Shown here piece after piece: positions 8,201-15,313 of a DNA stretch of 23,044 bases (the first letter of the stretch is position 1; every line of letters begins with the position of its first letter). The DNA lies in the NCBI GenBank assembly GCA_964476375.1, contig CAYYZW010000268.1, positions 1 through 23,044 on the forward strand, in the 5' to 3' direction. This DNA is from SAT2750 sp964476375 (GTDB lineage: Bacteria; Planctomycetota; Planctomycetia; Pirellulales; Pirellulaceae). Position numbers and translations under genes: made by a program. Below the pieces are notes generated by a model. It had not been told where the DNA came from. It ran no database searches and worked only from the letters and a program-made list of their open reading frames with translations.

Positions 8201-8883
8201 GTGCGAAGTTGCTGGAGCCGATCATTGTATTCTCGGAATCTGCGGGCCTTGCCTGCCTGGTTCCGTACACTTCGCAGCCGTCCATCGACTTCATCCACGA
8301 TATCCGAGAGCCGGACCAGGTTCTGGTCCACCCGTTCAAGTCGACGCTCCGCTTCCACTTTCTTCGCCTTGAACCGGCTTATCCCGGCCGCCTCCTCGAA
8401 GATCGCCCGGCGGGCCCGGGGAGACGCCATCAGCAGCTCGTCCACCTTCCCCTGTTCAATCAAGCTGTATGCGTCGGCACCCACACCTGTCCCACGAAAC
8501 AGGTCCCGGATGTCTTTCAACCGGCAGGGCTGCCGGTTGATCATGTACTCCCCTTCACCGCTACGGTAAACGCGACGTGTCACCTCGACTTCATCCGTCT
8601 CCACCGGGAGCGTGCCATCACTATTGTCAAAGATAATCGTCGCCTCGGCAGTATTCACATGCCGACGGACGGAGTTTCCAGAGGACTTGAAGATGACATC
8701 CGCCATCTCCTTGCCTCTCAGGCTCTTGGCACTCTGTTCCCCAAGCACCCACTTGATCGCATCCACCACATTGGATTTGCCGGAACCATTGGGGCCCACG
8801 ACCACGGTGATCCCTGGCGGGAACTCAAAACGCGTAGTATCGGCGAAGCTCTTAAAGCCGATCAATTCCAGTGCCTTGAGCAT
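5245..8883 (-). CDS. smc: Chromosome segregation protein SMC
   Basis: Structural maintenance of chromosomes ATPase, which organises and extrudes DNA loops for segregation, normally with ScpA and ScpB. The 1212 aa product is full length. Visible in order: an ABC-type N-terminal head with MLKALELIGFKSFADTTRFE and Walker A GPNGSGKSN at 30-38; a long coiled coil rich in Gln/Glu/Leu; a hinge at about 500-680 (GVALGVRHVMEQ, then GELVRADGTIHSG); a second coiled coil; and the C-terminal head with signature LSGGE at 1093-1097 and Walker B CVLDEVDAPFD, where D1121 and E1122 are the Mg and catalytic acids. The frame is open for 60 codons upstream (to 9063), but those residues are unlike SMC and overlap the neighbouring gene, so I start at 8883. 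The scpA and scpB genes are not in the window. It follows the FlgI-like gene by 106 nt. Confidence 0.97.
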   Translation of the reverse strand: MLKALELIGFKSFADTTRFEFPPGITVVVGPNGSGKSNVVDAIKWVLGEQSAKSLRGKEMADVIFKSSGNSVRRHVNTAEATIIFDNSDGTLPVETDEVEVTRRVYRSGEGEYMINRQPCRLKDIRDLFRGTGVGADAYSLIEQGKVDELLMASPRARRAIFEEAAGISRFKAKKVEAERRLERVDQNLVRLSDIVDEVDGRLRSVRNQAGKARRFREYNDRLQQLRTQVGLVDWRRLSDQLAEIEQQHAELAKEKQALQQKQQEEEKRLQHLETVFQDAGEEILQVEMDSSSTREQIASLESVVSQKRERLLELQQQVNQLKTQRAILGSRAVDVQGQLEEAVADLEHWEAEARQISSRLEGYREIAQKLDQQGQQLQAQMDSCRNELLDKTGQAAAVRSQLDSLVEDQEPTRVRIAAIRQELVQIADKLRDGHEQLNELVSEEQILAERIDKQAAVMDAAEAEVAEMRRSLSRRQEELGDHQSRLSGVTERLDLLRQLEENHDGVALGVRHVMEQAEQDPQGVFREYCGLVADLIEAPLESASLIDVVLGARAQLVVMRGSLLAGELEKQQVRIAGRIGMVQLDSMYNWLPAVDLAGETGIVERADRVVNVQPGFEKLATHMLASTWIVETLVDARRLAGRLRGKVQLVTLAGELVRADGTIHSGTTETAGGLISRRSELRALQQEKIILQQQVDLAQEELKQTEKEIEKQDQQIHSLHEHRRGWDSELLDLRVQTQTHKQSLARLEKQQGEEQSSLRDLLSRQQSDQKQRTTVADQHQQLQSECHGLQENIDSILVSLKQVEKERDEENEKVLTVKVQLATNDQHLATLRVRQAQFQQDHEERKGRLEEVDLQLKNLHRRIGDDTAEILQSSVTLAELYLEKERLQHRTIELSRERQQATGEKELLAGQVQVARQQLQQLEQRSHKKELAAGEYRLQREALEQRLRDDYDIEIAEAKLEEETETEEREQVDEEISGLRRKIGNIGAVNMEALEELEELEARFEALSSQFQDLTQAKDSLQRIISRINKDSRRLFTETLDHIRENFKVLYRKAFGGGEADIVLEEGADVLDGGVEIVTKPPGKPEIHISLLSGGERALTAVTLLLAIFQFRPSPFCVLDEVDAPFDEANIARFVNVLKEFLQWTRFVVVTHSKKTMTAADTLYGITMQESGVSKQVSVRFDDVTQDGHIRKEALGRQPDDAAGDEQRRVA

Positions 8884-8956
8884 GTCACTGTCCGCGAATC
8901 GAGAGGTGGTGAGGGGACGACGAGAAAAAAACGAGGGACATTGGCTGGGGTTCGGC

Positions 8957-8977
8957 GGCCGACAACGCTTGTCGGCC
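8957..8977 (-). terminator. Hairpin between the FlgI-like gene and smc
   Basis: GGCCGACAA (8957-8965) and TTGTCGGCC (8969-8977) form a perfect 9-bp stem with a CGC loop, 12 nt after the stop of the FlgI-like gene. A run of seven T residues on the minus strand (plus 8925-8931) occurs only about 25 nt further on, too far for a textbook intrinsic terminator. It may attenuate read-through into smc or protect the 3' end of the upstream mRNA. Confidence 0.4.
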
Positions 8978-8989
8978 AGTGAGGGGGCA

Positions 8990-10798
8990 TTACTGGGACT
9001 CCTCAATGACACCGGATCCTGCCGCGGGGGGATCGACCTTGCGTGGTGGTTCTGCGGCGTCACGCCCCCAGAGAAGCCGGTTACTGAACAGGTCCGGAAG
9101 CGGATTCACGATCTGGAAGGAACTTTCCTGGCCCACCGGGTCCTGGCTTCCCTCCAGTGGCTGGTCACGGAAATAACTGCGGCCCGGCCGGGGCCGGGCA
9201 CCTACCAGGACACGGGCATTAATCGCCTTGCTTTCACTGGCAGCATGCAGGCACTGGAGCACCTCGCCATAACCACCCCCAACCTGGACAATTGCCTCAA
9301 GCAGGTCAGGCAGGGAGGTGGAACATGTCGCGTAACGGTCTGACTGGCCGGCCGCAAATCGACTGACCTGCAACTGCCCCTCCTCCCCGGGGCGGATCAG
9401 GATTTCCTTGCCGGCATAGATAAAGCTGGAAGGCCGGACATGGATATCTGTCCCAAACACAACGACATCGGGATGACGGGAGATCGAGAAATGGACAACC
9501 TGGGACTGGGTGGTTGGAATCACGTGGAAAGAAAAGTCAGCGATTTTTCGTCCCTGGACAAGCGGGGCATCGGGGGTTCTTTCCCGTAGTGCCCGGAAAG
9601 CTCCAAAACGTGTTTCCGCACTGGTCACATCCATCAGATCAGAGAGTGCATCGAGCGCCGCCACATGATCCATGGCGGACAGTGCAGCCAGGGCATGCCA
9701 GCGGAATGCCTGATAATGAGATGCCAGCTCCGCAAGCACCGGTGCTGCCGAGGATTCATCCAGGTAAGCCAGTGCCTCTGCCGAATAGAAACGAACTTCT
9801 GGATCGCCACTCGCCAACCCCTGTTGAAGATTGGAAATTGCCGGGTTCCCAATCGCTTCGAGTTGAAGGCATGCCTCGGCTGCGGTTGTTGGCTCGAGCA
9901 GCTTGCGGGTCAGCATCTCCATCCGATCTTGCTGCTGCAGCGGCGTTTCCCAGATCACGATGGCGTTAATCACCTGGATGTACCGGGCCACGTTGGACTT
10001 GTAACGAGGATGCAGGGAAAGCTGCACGTAATTATCCCGCATCGGCCGCGCCACTCCTGCCTGCGTCCCCCCTCCTGCCTGATAGAACCGCTTATTGATG
10101 GCTGTCCCCACGCGTGAACTGGTTCGAACTGAACTGTGCTCGTTTCGAACTACCAGGCCCAACGGACGGTCCATCCGGGAAAGCCCGCCACCAAGGACCA
10201 GCCCACTGAGCTGGTCGGTCCTGTCATCACTACCGCGAAAAAGTGACTGGACCAGCACCGGCCCCTCGGCCAGGGCAGCAACATGCCCGCTATGCACTGC
10301 ATGGTTGACCAGGGCAACTTCCCTGAGTCGGCTGCGCAGAAGCCAGCCATGGACCAGGCTGCTGGTGACCGATGCCGAGGGGGAAATCACCTCGATGTCA
10401 AAACGGTCTCCCTTGCGGACGCCCGGTGGGAGGAAACCCCGCACCACGACGACCGACGTATTTGGTGACGCCATGATCCCATTAGGATCCTCTACCTTGT
10501 GACTTTGCATCTCGGACAGCAGGGTCGATCGTTGCATGCCCGGAGGCGGATCGCTCCCGGTGCCGTCCAGTCCCGTCACCAGGGCCACGCTTTCGATCTT
10601 GAGATGGTTTGTTCCGATCGGGACCGTCAGACTTCCGACCGTCAGCGGAGCATCCTCTTCCTCCTCAAGCACCTGGCCCAGGTCTGCCACCTCGTTGAGG
10701 AATGGCTTCCAGCACCCCACCATGGAAAGCATGGTGGTGGCCATCGAAACGGCCGCGAGGAAACGAACTGGAGAGAGTTTGAAGCTGTCATTTCTCAT
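8990..10798 (-). CDS. FlgI-like domain lipoprotein with HEAT repeats
   Basis: The predicted product has 602 aa. A type II-like signal peptide (RFLAAVSMATTMLSMVGC, candidate lipidated C29) suggests an envelope location. Residues about 45-300 resemble the flagellar P-ring protein FlgI: TVPIGTNHLKIESVALVTGL with DGTGSDPPPG, then VVVVRGFLPPGVRKGDRFDI, and a later LAEGPVLV. Residues about 303-410 look like HEAT-type helical repeats (NPAISNLQQGLASGDPEVRF, then FRWHALAALSAMDHVAALDA). A further domain of about 190 residues contains VVFGTDIHVRPSSFIYAGKE. True FlgI is shorter, lacks HEAT repeats and lies among flg genes; none are here, so a P-ring role is doubtful. The frame is open to 10894, but the signal peptide and AGGA 5 nt before the ATG at 10798 support this start. 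Confidence 0.75.
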   Translation of the reverse strand: MRNDSFKLSPVRFLAAVSMATTMLSMVGCWKPFLNEVADLGQVLEEEEDAPLTVGSLTVPIGTNHLKIESVALVTGLDGTGSDPPPGMQRSTLLSEMQSHKVEDPNGIMASPNTSVVVVRGFLPPGVRKGDRFDIEVISPSASVTSSLVHGWLLRSRLREVALVNHAVHSGHVAALAEGPVLVQSLFRGSDDRTDQLSGLVLGGGLSRMDRPLGLVVRNEHSSVRTSSRVGTAINKRFYQAGGGTQAGVARPMRDNYVQLSLHPRYKSNVARYIQVINAIVIWETPLQQQDRMEMLTRKLLEPTTAAEACLQLEAIGNPAISNLQQGLASGDPEVRFYSAEALAYLDESSAAPVLAELASHYQAFRWHALAALSAMDHVAALDALSDLMDVTSAETRFGAFRALRERTPDAPLVQGRKIADFSFHVIPTTQSQVVHFSISRHPDVVVFGTDIHVRPSSFIYAGKEILIRPGEEGQLQVSRFAAGQSDRYATCSTSLPDLLEAIVQVGGGYGEVLQCLHAASESKAINARVLVGARPRPGRSYFRDQPLEGSQDPVGQESSFQIVNPLPDLFSNRLLWGRDAAEPPRKVDPPAAGSGVIEESQ

Positions 10799-10996
10799 CG
10801 GCATCCTGCCATTTCTTCGATTGGGATCACCCCGGTTCCATGGCATCCATGCCATGGGTGCATTTCCGGCGTGGTCCGGCGGTGCAGCGCGCACCGGGAC
10901 TGTCCGAAACGGGTGGAAAAGTAACTTTCCCTGCAGAAAACGTCAAGATCGGTTAGCTAGGAAAGAGAGAACAGGCAGGATATCCACGACCCAGTA

Positions 10997-11257
10997 TCAG
11001 GGCGGGTCGTGACCGCCCGGGTTCCATGGATGGCAACGGCAGATTCTCCAGGCGCCACGACAGCTTCCTCGAAACGGCCCATATTTCTTTACCGCCCCGA
11101 TAAAATAGTGGCTACAGGAAGGCTGGAAGCGACAGCGAGCTCCCAGCAGGGGACTGAGTACCAGCTGGTAAAGCCGGACCATGCCGATCAACAGGGCCGA
11201 AAGGGAATGTGAAAGCAGTTTCCAGGGCCAGAAAATCCACTGCATGACTTCATTCAC
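10997..11257 (-). CDS. yidD: Membrane protein insertion efficiency factor YidD
   Basis: YidD is a small membrane-associated protein that assists YidC-mediated insertion of membrane proteins. The conserved core is clear: MVRLYQLVLSPLLGARCRFQ, PSCSHYFIGAVKKYGPFRG and RICRCHPWNPGGHDPP. The hydrophobic N-terminus (WPWKLLSHSLSALLIG) is amphipathic, as in the family. Start choice: a GTG at 11257 (VNEVMQWIF) overlaps the end of rnpA (GTGTGA) and has GGGGA just upstream. An ATG at 11245 is the alternative, giving 82 rather than 86 aa. The frame stays open upstream across rnpA, but that part is an rnpA shadow. The rnpA-yidD overlap is a classic arrangement and indicates translational coupling. yidC does not follow; the next gene is the FlgI-like lipoprotein after about 200 nt in which I see no gene. 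Confidence 0.92.
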   Translation of the reverse strand: MNEVMQWIFWPWKLLSHSLSALLIGMVRLYQLVLSPLLGARCRFQPSCSHYFIGAVKKYGPFRGSCRGAWRICRCHPWNPGGHDPP

Positions 11258-11640
11258 ACTTCCCCGTCCCGCTCGCCGCCGGCGGTCCGTTTCTGGTGCT
11301 TGCGGGACACCCGGGCGGCCAGGCTTGGCAGGGAACCCTGGATCGCTGTTGTCGAAAGGACCGCCCCGCGCCGGGGCCGGACCACCAGGTCCCAGCCGGT
11401 GGGAATCTGGTCTCGATGCCGACGAAAGACCTCTCGCATACGCCGTTTCCATCGATTTCGAACGACCGCATTCCCGACCCTGCGGGAGACCACAACTCCC
11501 AGCCGGCTATACTGCAAGCCATTGCGGCAGGCGATGACAACCAGCACACTATCCGCCGCAGAGACCCCGTCCCGGTAGACCCTGGAAAAATCTGCCTGCC
11601 GGCGGATTCGATCGCTCGAGGAAAACGTTTCATTCACCAT
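11254..11640 (-). CDS. rnpA: Ribonuclease P protein component RnpA
   Basis: Protein subunit of RNase P, which helps the catalytic RNA bind and cleave pre-tRNA 5' leaders. The 128 aa product fits the family. The N-terminal aromatic/basic segment (RIRRQADFSRVYRDG) and strand RLGVVVSRRVGNAVVRNRWK contain the RNR signature, followed by RRMREVFRRHRDQIPTGWDL and VVRPRRGA. The ATG at 11640 gives MVNETFSSSDRIRR; the Shine-Dalgarno is weak. It overlaps yidD downstream by 4 nt and starts 33 nt after dnaJ. The usual upstream rpmH is absent, replaced by a DnaJ-class gene. The RNase P RNA gene is not seen in the window. Confidence 0.95.
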   Translation of the reverse strand: MVNETFSSSDRIRRQADFSRVYRDGVSAADSVLVVIACRNGLQYSRLGVVVSRRVGNAVVRNRWKRRMREVFRRHRDQIPTGWDLVVRPRRGAVLSTTAIQGSLPSLAARVSRKHQKRTAGGERDGEV

Positions 11641-11673
11641 AACGTGCCCAGCCCATCCCGGTGGCCCGGTACC

Positions 11674-12573
11674 CTATTGCCAGCAAATACCATCCCGTGG
11701 ACTGTCTCGATAATAATCCTCCAGGTTTTCAAGTATGTCACTCTCCACCCTGTCTATATCCGGGGGAAGCTGGATCTGGACCACCGCGTAAAGATGCCCA
11801 CTGGAGGACTCCATGCGGATACCATGATCCTTGATCCGAAGTCGTTTCCCGCTGGACGTTCCGGCAGGAACCTTGAGCGTGATCGTACCATAGGGCGTGG
11901 GAACATCGATCGAGGCACCCTGTATCGCCTCGCTGATCGTGAGAGGAAGATCCAGCTCCAGGTCCCTGCCTCGCCGTCGGAAATAGGGATGCCCCACGAC
12001 GCGGACCTTGATCAGCAGGTCACCCGGTGCACCTCCTCCAGGCCCCGGCTGTCCCTTGCCCCCGACACGCACTTTCTTTCCGTTCTCGATGCCGGCGGGG
12101 ATCTTTACCTTGATCCGTTCCAGCTTATCGCCTTTCCCGGGCAGGGAGACCTGGACCTCTCCGCCAAGCACCGCCATGTGAAGGGGGATATCCAGTTCAT
12201 GCTGCAGGTGGCTGCCCTGTCGTGGGGTGGACGCGTGAGGCCCGGCAGTGAACTGCCGAAAGATATCCTGCATGTTAAAACCGGCACCTCCGCCACCCAG
12301 GATCTGTTCCAGGTCCATGCCGTCAAAACTGGGCCCGCCCGCTCCCGCCATGTTTTCAAAATCACTTCCGAAACGATCGTAGCGGGATCTCTTGCCCTCG
12401 TCACTGAGCACATCAAAGGCGCCCTGGATCTTCTGGAACCGCTCCTTGGCCCCTGCATCCCCCTGGTTCGCATCCGGATGATGTTTGCGGGCCTTTTTCC
12501 GGTACGCCTTGGAAATCTCATCCTGAGATGCGTTGCGGGAGACACCGAGAATCTGGTAATAGTCGTCACTCAT
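11674..12573 (-). CDS. DnaJ-class (CbpA-like, type II) co-chaperone
   Basis: A J-domain protein that stimulates the ATPase of DnaK-type Hsp70. The 299 aa product has the J domain at 1-70 (DDYYQILGVSRNASQDEISK) with the essential HPD at 32-34. A Gly/Phe-rich linker follows (GAGGPSFDGMDLEQILGGGG). The two C-terminal beta-sandwich substrate domains come next (HELDIPLHMAVLGGEVQVSL, then LELDLPLTISEAIQGASIDV with PTPYGTITLKVPAG). No CxxCxGxG zinc-finger repeats are present, so it is the CbpA/type II form rather than canonical DnaJ. The frame is open to an ATG at 12621, but those 16 residues are not J-domain-like, so 12573 is chosen. It heads the minus-strand series with rnpA and yidD. No CIRCE-type repeat is seen upstream. 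Confidence 0.94.
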   Translation of the reverse strand: MSDDYYQILGVSRNASQDEISKAYRKKARKHHPDANQGDAGAKERFQKIQGAFDVLSDEGKRSRYDRFGSDFENMAGAGGPSFDGMDLEQILGGGGAGFNMQDIFRQFTAGPHASTPRQGSHLQHELDIPLHMAVLGGEVQVSLPGKGDKLERIKVKIPAGIENGKKVRVGGKGQPGPGGGAPGDLLIKVRVVGHPYFRRRGRDLELDLPLTISEAIQGASIDVPTPYGTITLKVPAGTSSGKRLRIKDHGIRMESSSGHLYAVVQIQLPPDIDRVESDILENLEDYYRDSPRDGICWQ

Positions 12574-12620
12574 CCAGGGCAATCGGAAAGCAAGGGAGTG
12601 GTTTTCTCTGCACAGTGGCA

Positions 12621-12686
12621 TTGTAGAAGGGAAATCCCGGTTGCTACAACCTCGCTGAAATCATCCCCCCGGCATAAAGATGCCGA
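12621..12686. promoter_or_regulatory. Inverted repeats in the dnaJ/CehA-like divergent intergenic region
   Basis: TTGTAG (12621-12626) and CTACAA (12644-12649) flank an inner GGGA-AA-TCCC (12629-12638), giving a nested inverted repeat. A separate CGGCAT-AAAG-ATGCCG stem lies at 12671-12686. They sit between divergently transcribed genes, so an operator or a leader structure is possible. No clear -35/-10 pair was assigned. Confidence 0.3.
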
Positions 12687-12745
12687 TAAGAAAGAAGCGA
12701 AAGACCGAGTCGGGTTAGACACGCGTCCTGATGGAGAACACAAGC

Positions 12746-14287
12746 ATGGTCCTCTTGCACCGCCTGGTCCCGGTTTCCCTGCTGATCGCCCTGTTTTCAC
12801 TGCCGGGCAGTCGGTCATTACAGGCGGTCGTCGGGGGGGTCGTGGAAATCCGCGTCACGGACCAGGATTCCGGGGAACCGGTCGCCGTCCGCATGCACCT
12901 GAAGAATCAGCGAGGCCAGCCGATCAAGCCTGCCGGGCACCCTTTCTGGAAGGACCATTTCGTTTTCGACGGAAAAGTAGAGCTCAAGCTGCCCCCCGGC
13001 AATTACACCTTCGAGATGGAACGTGGCACGGAGTACCGGATCCGTAGTGGTAATTTCACCATCCAGCCAAACGCGTCGGACAATGAACAGGTCACCCTGC
13101 ATCGCTTCGTGGACATGAAAAAAGAGGGCTGGTGGGCAGGGGATCTCCATATCCACCGGCCACCGAAGGATATCCGTCTGCTGATGCTGGCCGAGGACCT
13201 GCATGTGGCACCGGTGATTACCTGGTGGAACAAAAAGAACCTGTGGGATGACAAGAAGCTTCCGGATCCTCCCCTGGTGCCGGTCGGCACAGAGCGTTTT
13301 TACCACCTGCTGGCCGGGGAGGATGAACGAGGAGGTGGTGCACTGCTTTACTTCAACCTTCCCCGCCCGCTGGCGATCCAGGACGCCGAGCGTGAATATC
13401 CCAGCTCGGCTCGTTTCCTCATCGAGTCGCAACAATTTGCCGATGGCCATATCGACGTTGAAAAACCGTTTTGGTGGGATATGCCAATGTGGATTGCAAG
13501 TGGCATGGTCGACTCGATCGGCCTCTGCAATAACCACATGCAGCGGACGGGCATGCTCGCGAACGAGGCCTGGGGCAAGCCACGCGAGCAGGCACGATTT
13601 CCCGGCGTGCTGGGCAACGGGCTCTGGACCCAGGAGATTTACTATCGGCTGCTGGAAACCGGTCACCGGATTCCTCCCTCGGCCGGAAGTGCGTCGGGAG
13701 TACTGCCCAACCCGGTCGGCTACAACCGCGTGTATGTCCACTGCGGTCAGAAGCTGGACTACGACACCTGGTTTGCCGGGCTCCGCAAGGGACAGGTGGT
13801 GGTCACCAACGGGCCGCTACTGAGGCCCTACGTGAATGACGAGTTACCAGGACATGTCTTCACGTCCGAAGATGGCAGCAGCCTGAAATTACAGCCACGC
13901 CTGAACCTCTCGCTTCGCGACAAGGTGGAATACCTGGAGGTGATCAAGAACGGCAGGGTGGTTCACCAGGTCCGACTGGCAGAGTACGCCCAGATGGGCG
14001 GCCACCTTCCGGCAGTTGAATTCAAGAAAAGTGGCTGGCTCCTGGTGCGGGCAGTGACAACCAACCCCAGGACTTACCGTTTCGCCTCGACCGGCCCCTA
14101 CTACGTGGAAATCGGGGGTGCACGGCGAATCAGCACGTCGGCGGCAACATTTTTCCTGGACTGGGTCAATGAACGGATCGAGATGCTCAAGCTCGAAGAT
14201 CCGCAAAAACAGGAACAGGTCCTGCAATACCATCGTGCGGCACGAACTTACTGGCAACAGGTTGTCAGTGGCGCCAACGTCGACTGA
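12746..14287 (+). CDS. Secreted CehA/McbA-like (PHP-related) protein
   Basis: The predicted product has 513 aa. A signal peptide (LVPVSLLIALFSLPGSRSLQ) implies export. Residues about 32-110 form a carboxypeptidase-regulatory-like beta domain (VEIRVTDQDSGEPVAVRMHL, then VELKLPPGNYTFEM). The next segment, GWWAGDLHIHRPPKD, carries the HxH metal motif (H135, H137) of CehA/McbA and PHP-type metallohydrolases. The second motif, usually ITDHN, reads ITWWN (159-163 region), so the metal centre is altered and activity is uncertain. The C-terminal part (VEYLEVIKNGRVV, LLVRAVTT) is an Ig-like/lectin-like fold often found in this family. An ATG at 12731 is in frame, but GGAG at 12733-12736 is well placed for 12746. 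The substrate is unknown. The OleB-like gene follows after 90 nt on the same strand. Confidence 0.8.
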   Translation: MVLLHRLVPVSLLIALFSLPGSRSLQAVVGGVVEIRVTDQDSGEPVAVRMHLKNQRGQPIKPAGHPFWKDHFVFDGKVELKLPPGNYTFEMERGTEYRIRSGNFTIQPNASDNEQVTLHRFVDMKKEGWWAGDLHIHRPPKDIRLLMLAEDLHVAPVITWWNKKNLWDDKKLPDPPLVPVGTERFYHLLAGEDERGGGALLYFNLPRPLAIQDAEREYPSSARFLIESQQFADGHIDVEKPFWWDMPMWIASGMVDSIGLCNNHMQRTGMLANEAWGKPREQARFPGVLGNGLWTQEIYYRLLETGHRIPPSAGSASGVLPNPVGYNRVYVHCGQKLDYDTWFAGLRKGQVVVTNGPLLRPYVNDELPGHVFTSEDGSSLKLQPRLNLSLRDKVEYLEVIKNGRVVHQVRLAEYAQMGGHLPAVEFKKSGWLLVRAVTTNPRTYRFASTGPYYVEIGGARRISTSAATFFLDWVNERIEMLKLEDPQKQEQVLQYHRAARTYWQQVVSGANVD

Positions 14288-14377
14288 CCTGACCAGCCTG
14301 CTGGTCTCTCCCCTGCCATCCAGCTATACTCGCGCCGATCCGGTCGGACACCGGCGGGACTCCCAGGCAACCCTGAC

Positions 14378-15313
14378 ATGCAGTGGTGGATGGTCGATAC
14401 AGCACGCTGGCGCGAAGAATACCCTTTTGATAGCCACTTTATGGAGGTGGAGGGATCGCGTTATCATTTCCTCGACGAGGGAACAGGCCGCCCGCTGCTG
14501 ATGGTGCACGGAAATCCCACCTGGTCTTTCTACTGGCGGCACCTGGTCACTACCCTCCGCCCCCACCTGCGGACCATTGCGGTGGACCACCTGGGGTGTG
14601 GCCTGAGCGACAAGCCGGGTCATTATCGTTACCGGCTGTCGGACCATGTGAACAACCTGGTGCGATTGATCGAGTACCTGGATCTGGACGACATCACGAT
14701 GGTGGTCCATGACTGGGGAGGACCGATCGGGCTCTCCGCAGCCGTACAGCTTCAAGAACGGATCAGCGGGCTGGTGATTCTCAACACGGGGGCTTTCCCT
14801 CCACCATCGATTCCCCTGCGAATTCGCAGTTGTCGAATTCCCCTGCTCGGCAGTTTTCTCGTCCGCCGGCTGAACCTGTTTGCCCGTCTCGCGCTGAGCA
14901 TGGCGACCTATCGCAGGCCTCTTACAGAACCAGCCCGGACGGGCCTGCTGGCGCCTTATGACAGCCATGCAAACCGGATTGCCATCGCCCGTTTCATCCA
15001 GGATATCCCCGCCTCCCCACGTCATCCCACATGGCAACTTCTTTCCTCCCTTGCGGAGGACCTGTCCCAGCTCTCCGGCTGCCCAACACGGATCCTCTGG
15101 GGTATGCGGGACTGGTGTTTCACGCCCCACTGCCTTGAGATGCTGGTTGATATTTTCCCACACGCCGATGTAACCCGACTGGAAGATGTGGGACACTATG
15201 TCATGGAAGATGCCCCAGACACGGTCGTTCAAGTCGTGTCAGAACTCATGCAACTGCAGCCGGATGGCTGCCCACCCAGTGGACCTGGAAATGGAAGTGA
15301 AGCCGGCAGATAG
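14378..15313 (+). CDS. Alpha/beta hydrolase, OleB/haloalkane dehalogenase-like
   Basis: The 311 aa product belongs to the haloalkane dehalogenase-like branch of alpha/beta hydrolases. The oxyanion-hole segment is VHGNPTWSFYW (N46). The nucleophile is an aspartate followed by tryptophan, in VVHDWGGPIGL (D112-W113), not the serine of esterases. The probable acid is D245 in GMRDWCFTP and the histidine is H273 in EDVGHYVMED. The pattern YPF-SH ... HGNPTWSFYWR ... DHLGCGLSDKP resembles OleB, the beta-lactone decarboxylase of olefin (oleABCD) synthesis, more than secreted detoxifying dehalogenases. That assignment is from memory of the family. oleA, oleC and oleD are not adjacent. Its last 23 nt overlap the CitG-like gene, so the two are probably translated from one message. 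Confidence 0.85.
   Translation: MQWWMVDTARWREEYPFDSHFMEVEGSRYHFLDEGTGRPLLMVHGNPTWSFYWRHLVTTLRPHLRTIAVDHLGCGLSDKPGHYRYRLSDHVNNLVRLIEYLDLDDITMVVHDWGGPIGLSAAVQLQERISGLVILNTGAFPPPSIPLRIRSCRIPLLGSFLVRRLNLFARLALSMATYRRPLTEPARTGLLAPYDSHANRIAIARFIQDIPASPRHPTWQLLSSLAEDLSQLSGCPTRILWGMRDWCFTPHCLEMLVDIFPHADVTRLEDVGHYVMEDAPDTVVQVVSELMQLQPDGCPPSGPGNGSEAGR

Noticed and set aside
8068..8982. 304-codon plus-strand open frame opposite the smc N-terminus
   Set aside because: Shadow of the conserved SMC head and coiled coil; no family features.
8884..9063. In-frame 60-codon N-terminal extension of smc
   Set aside because: SMC proteins begin at the MLKALELIGFKSF-type head sequence; the extension is Pro/Ser/Arg-rich and overlaps the end of the FlgI-like gene.
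11296..13047. 583-codon plus-strand open frame across rnpA, dnaJ and the CehA-like start
   Set aside because: Antisense to well-supported genes with full family motifs; its translation shows no recognisable domain. A long open frame opposite GC-rich genes is expected.
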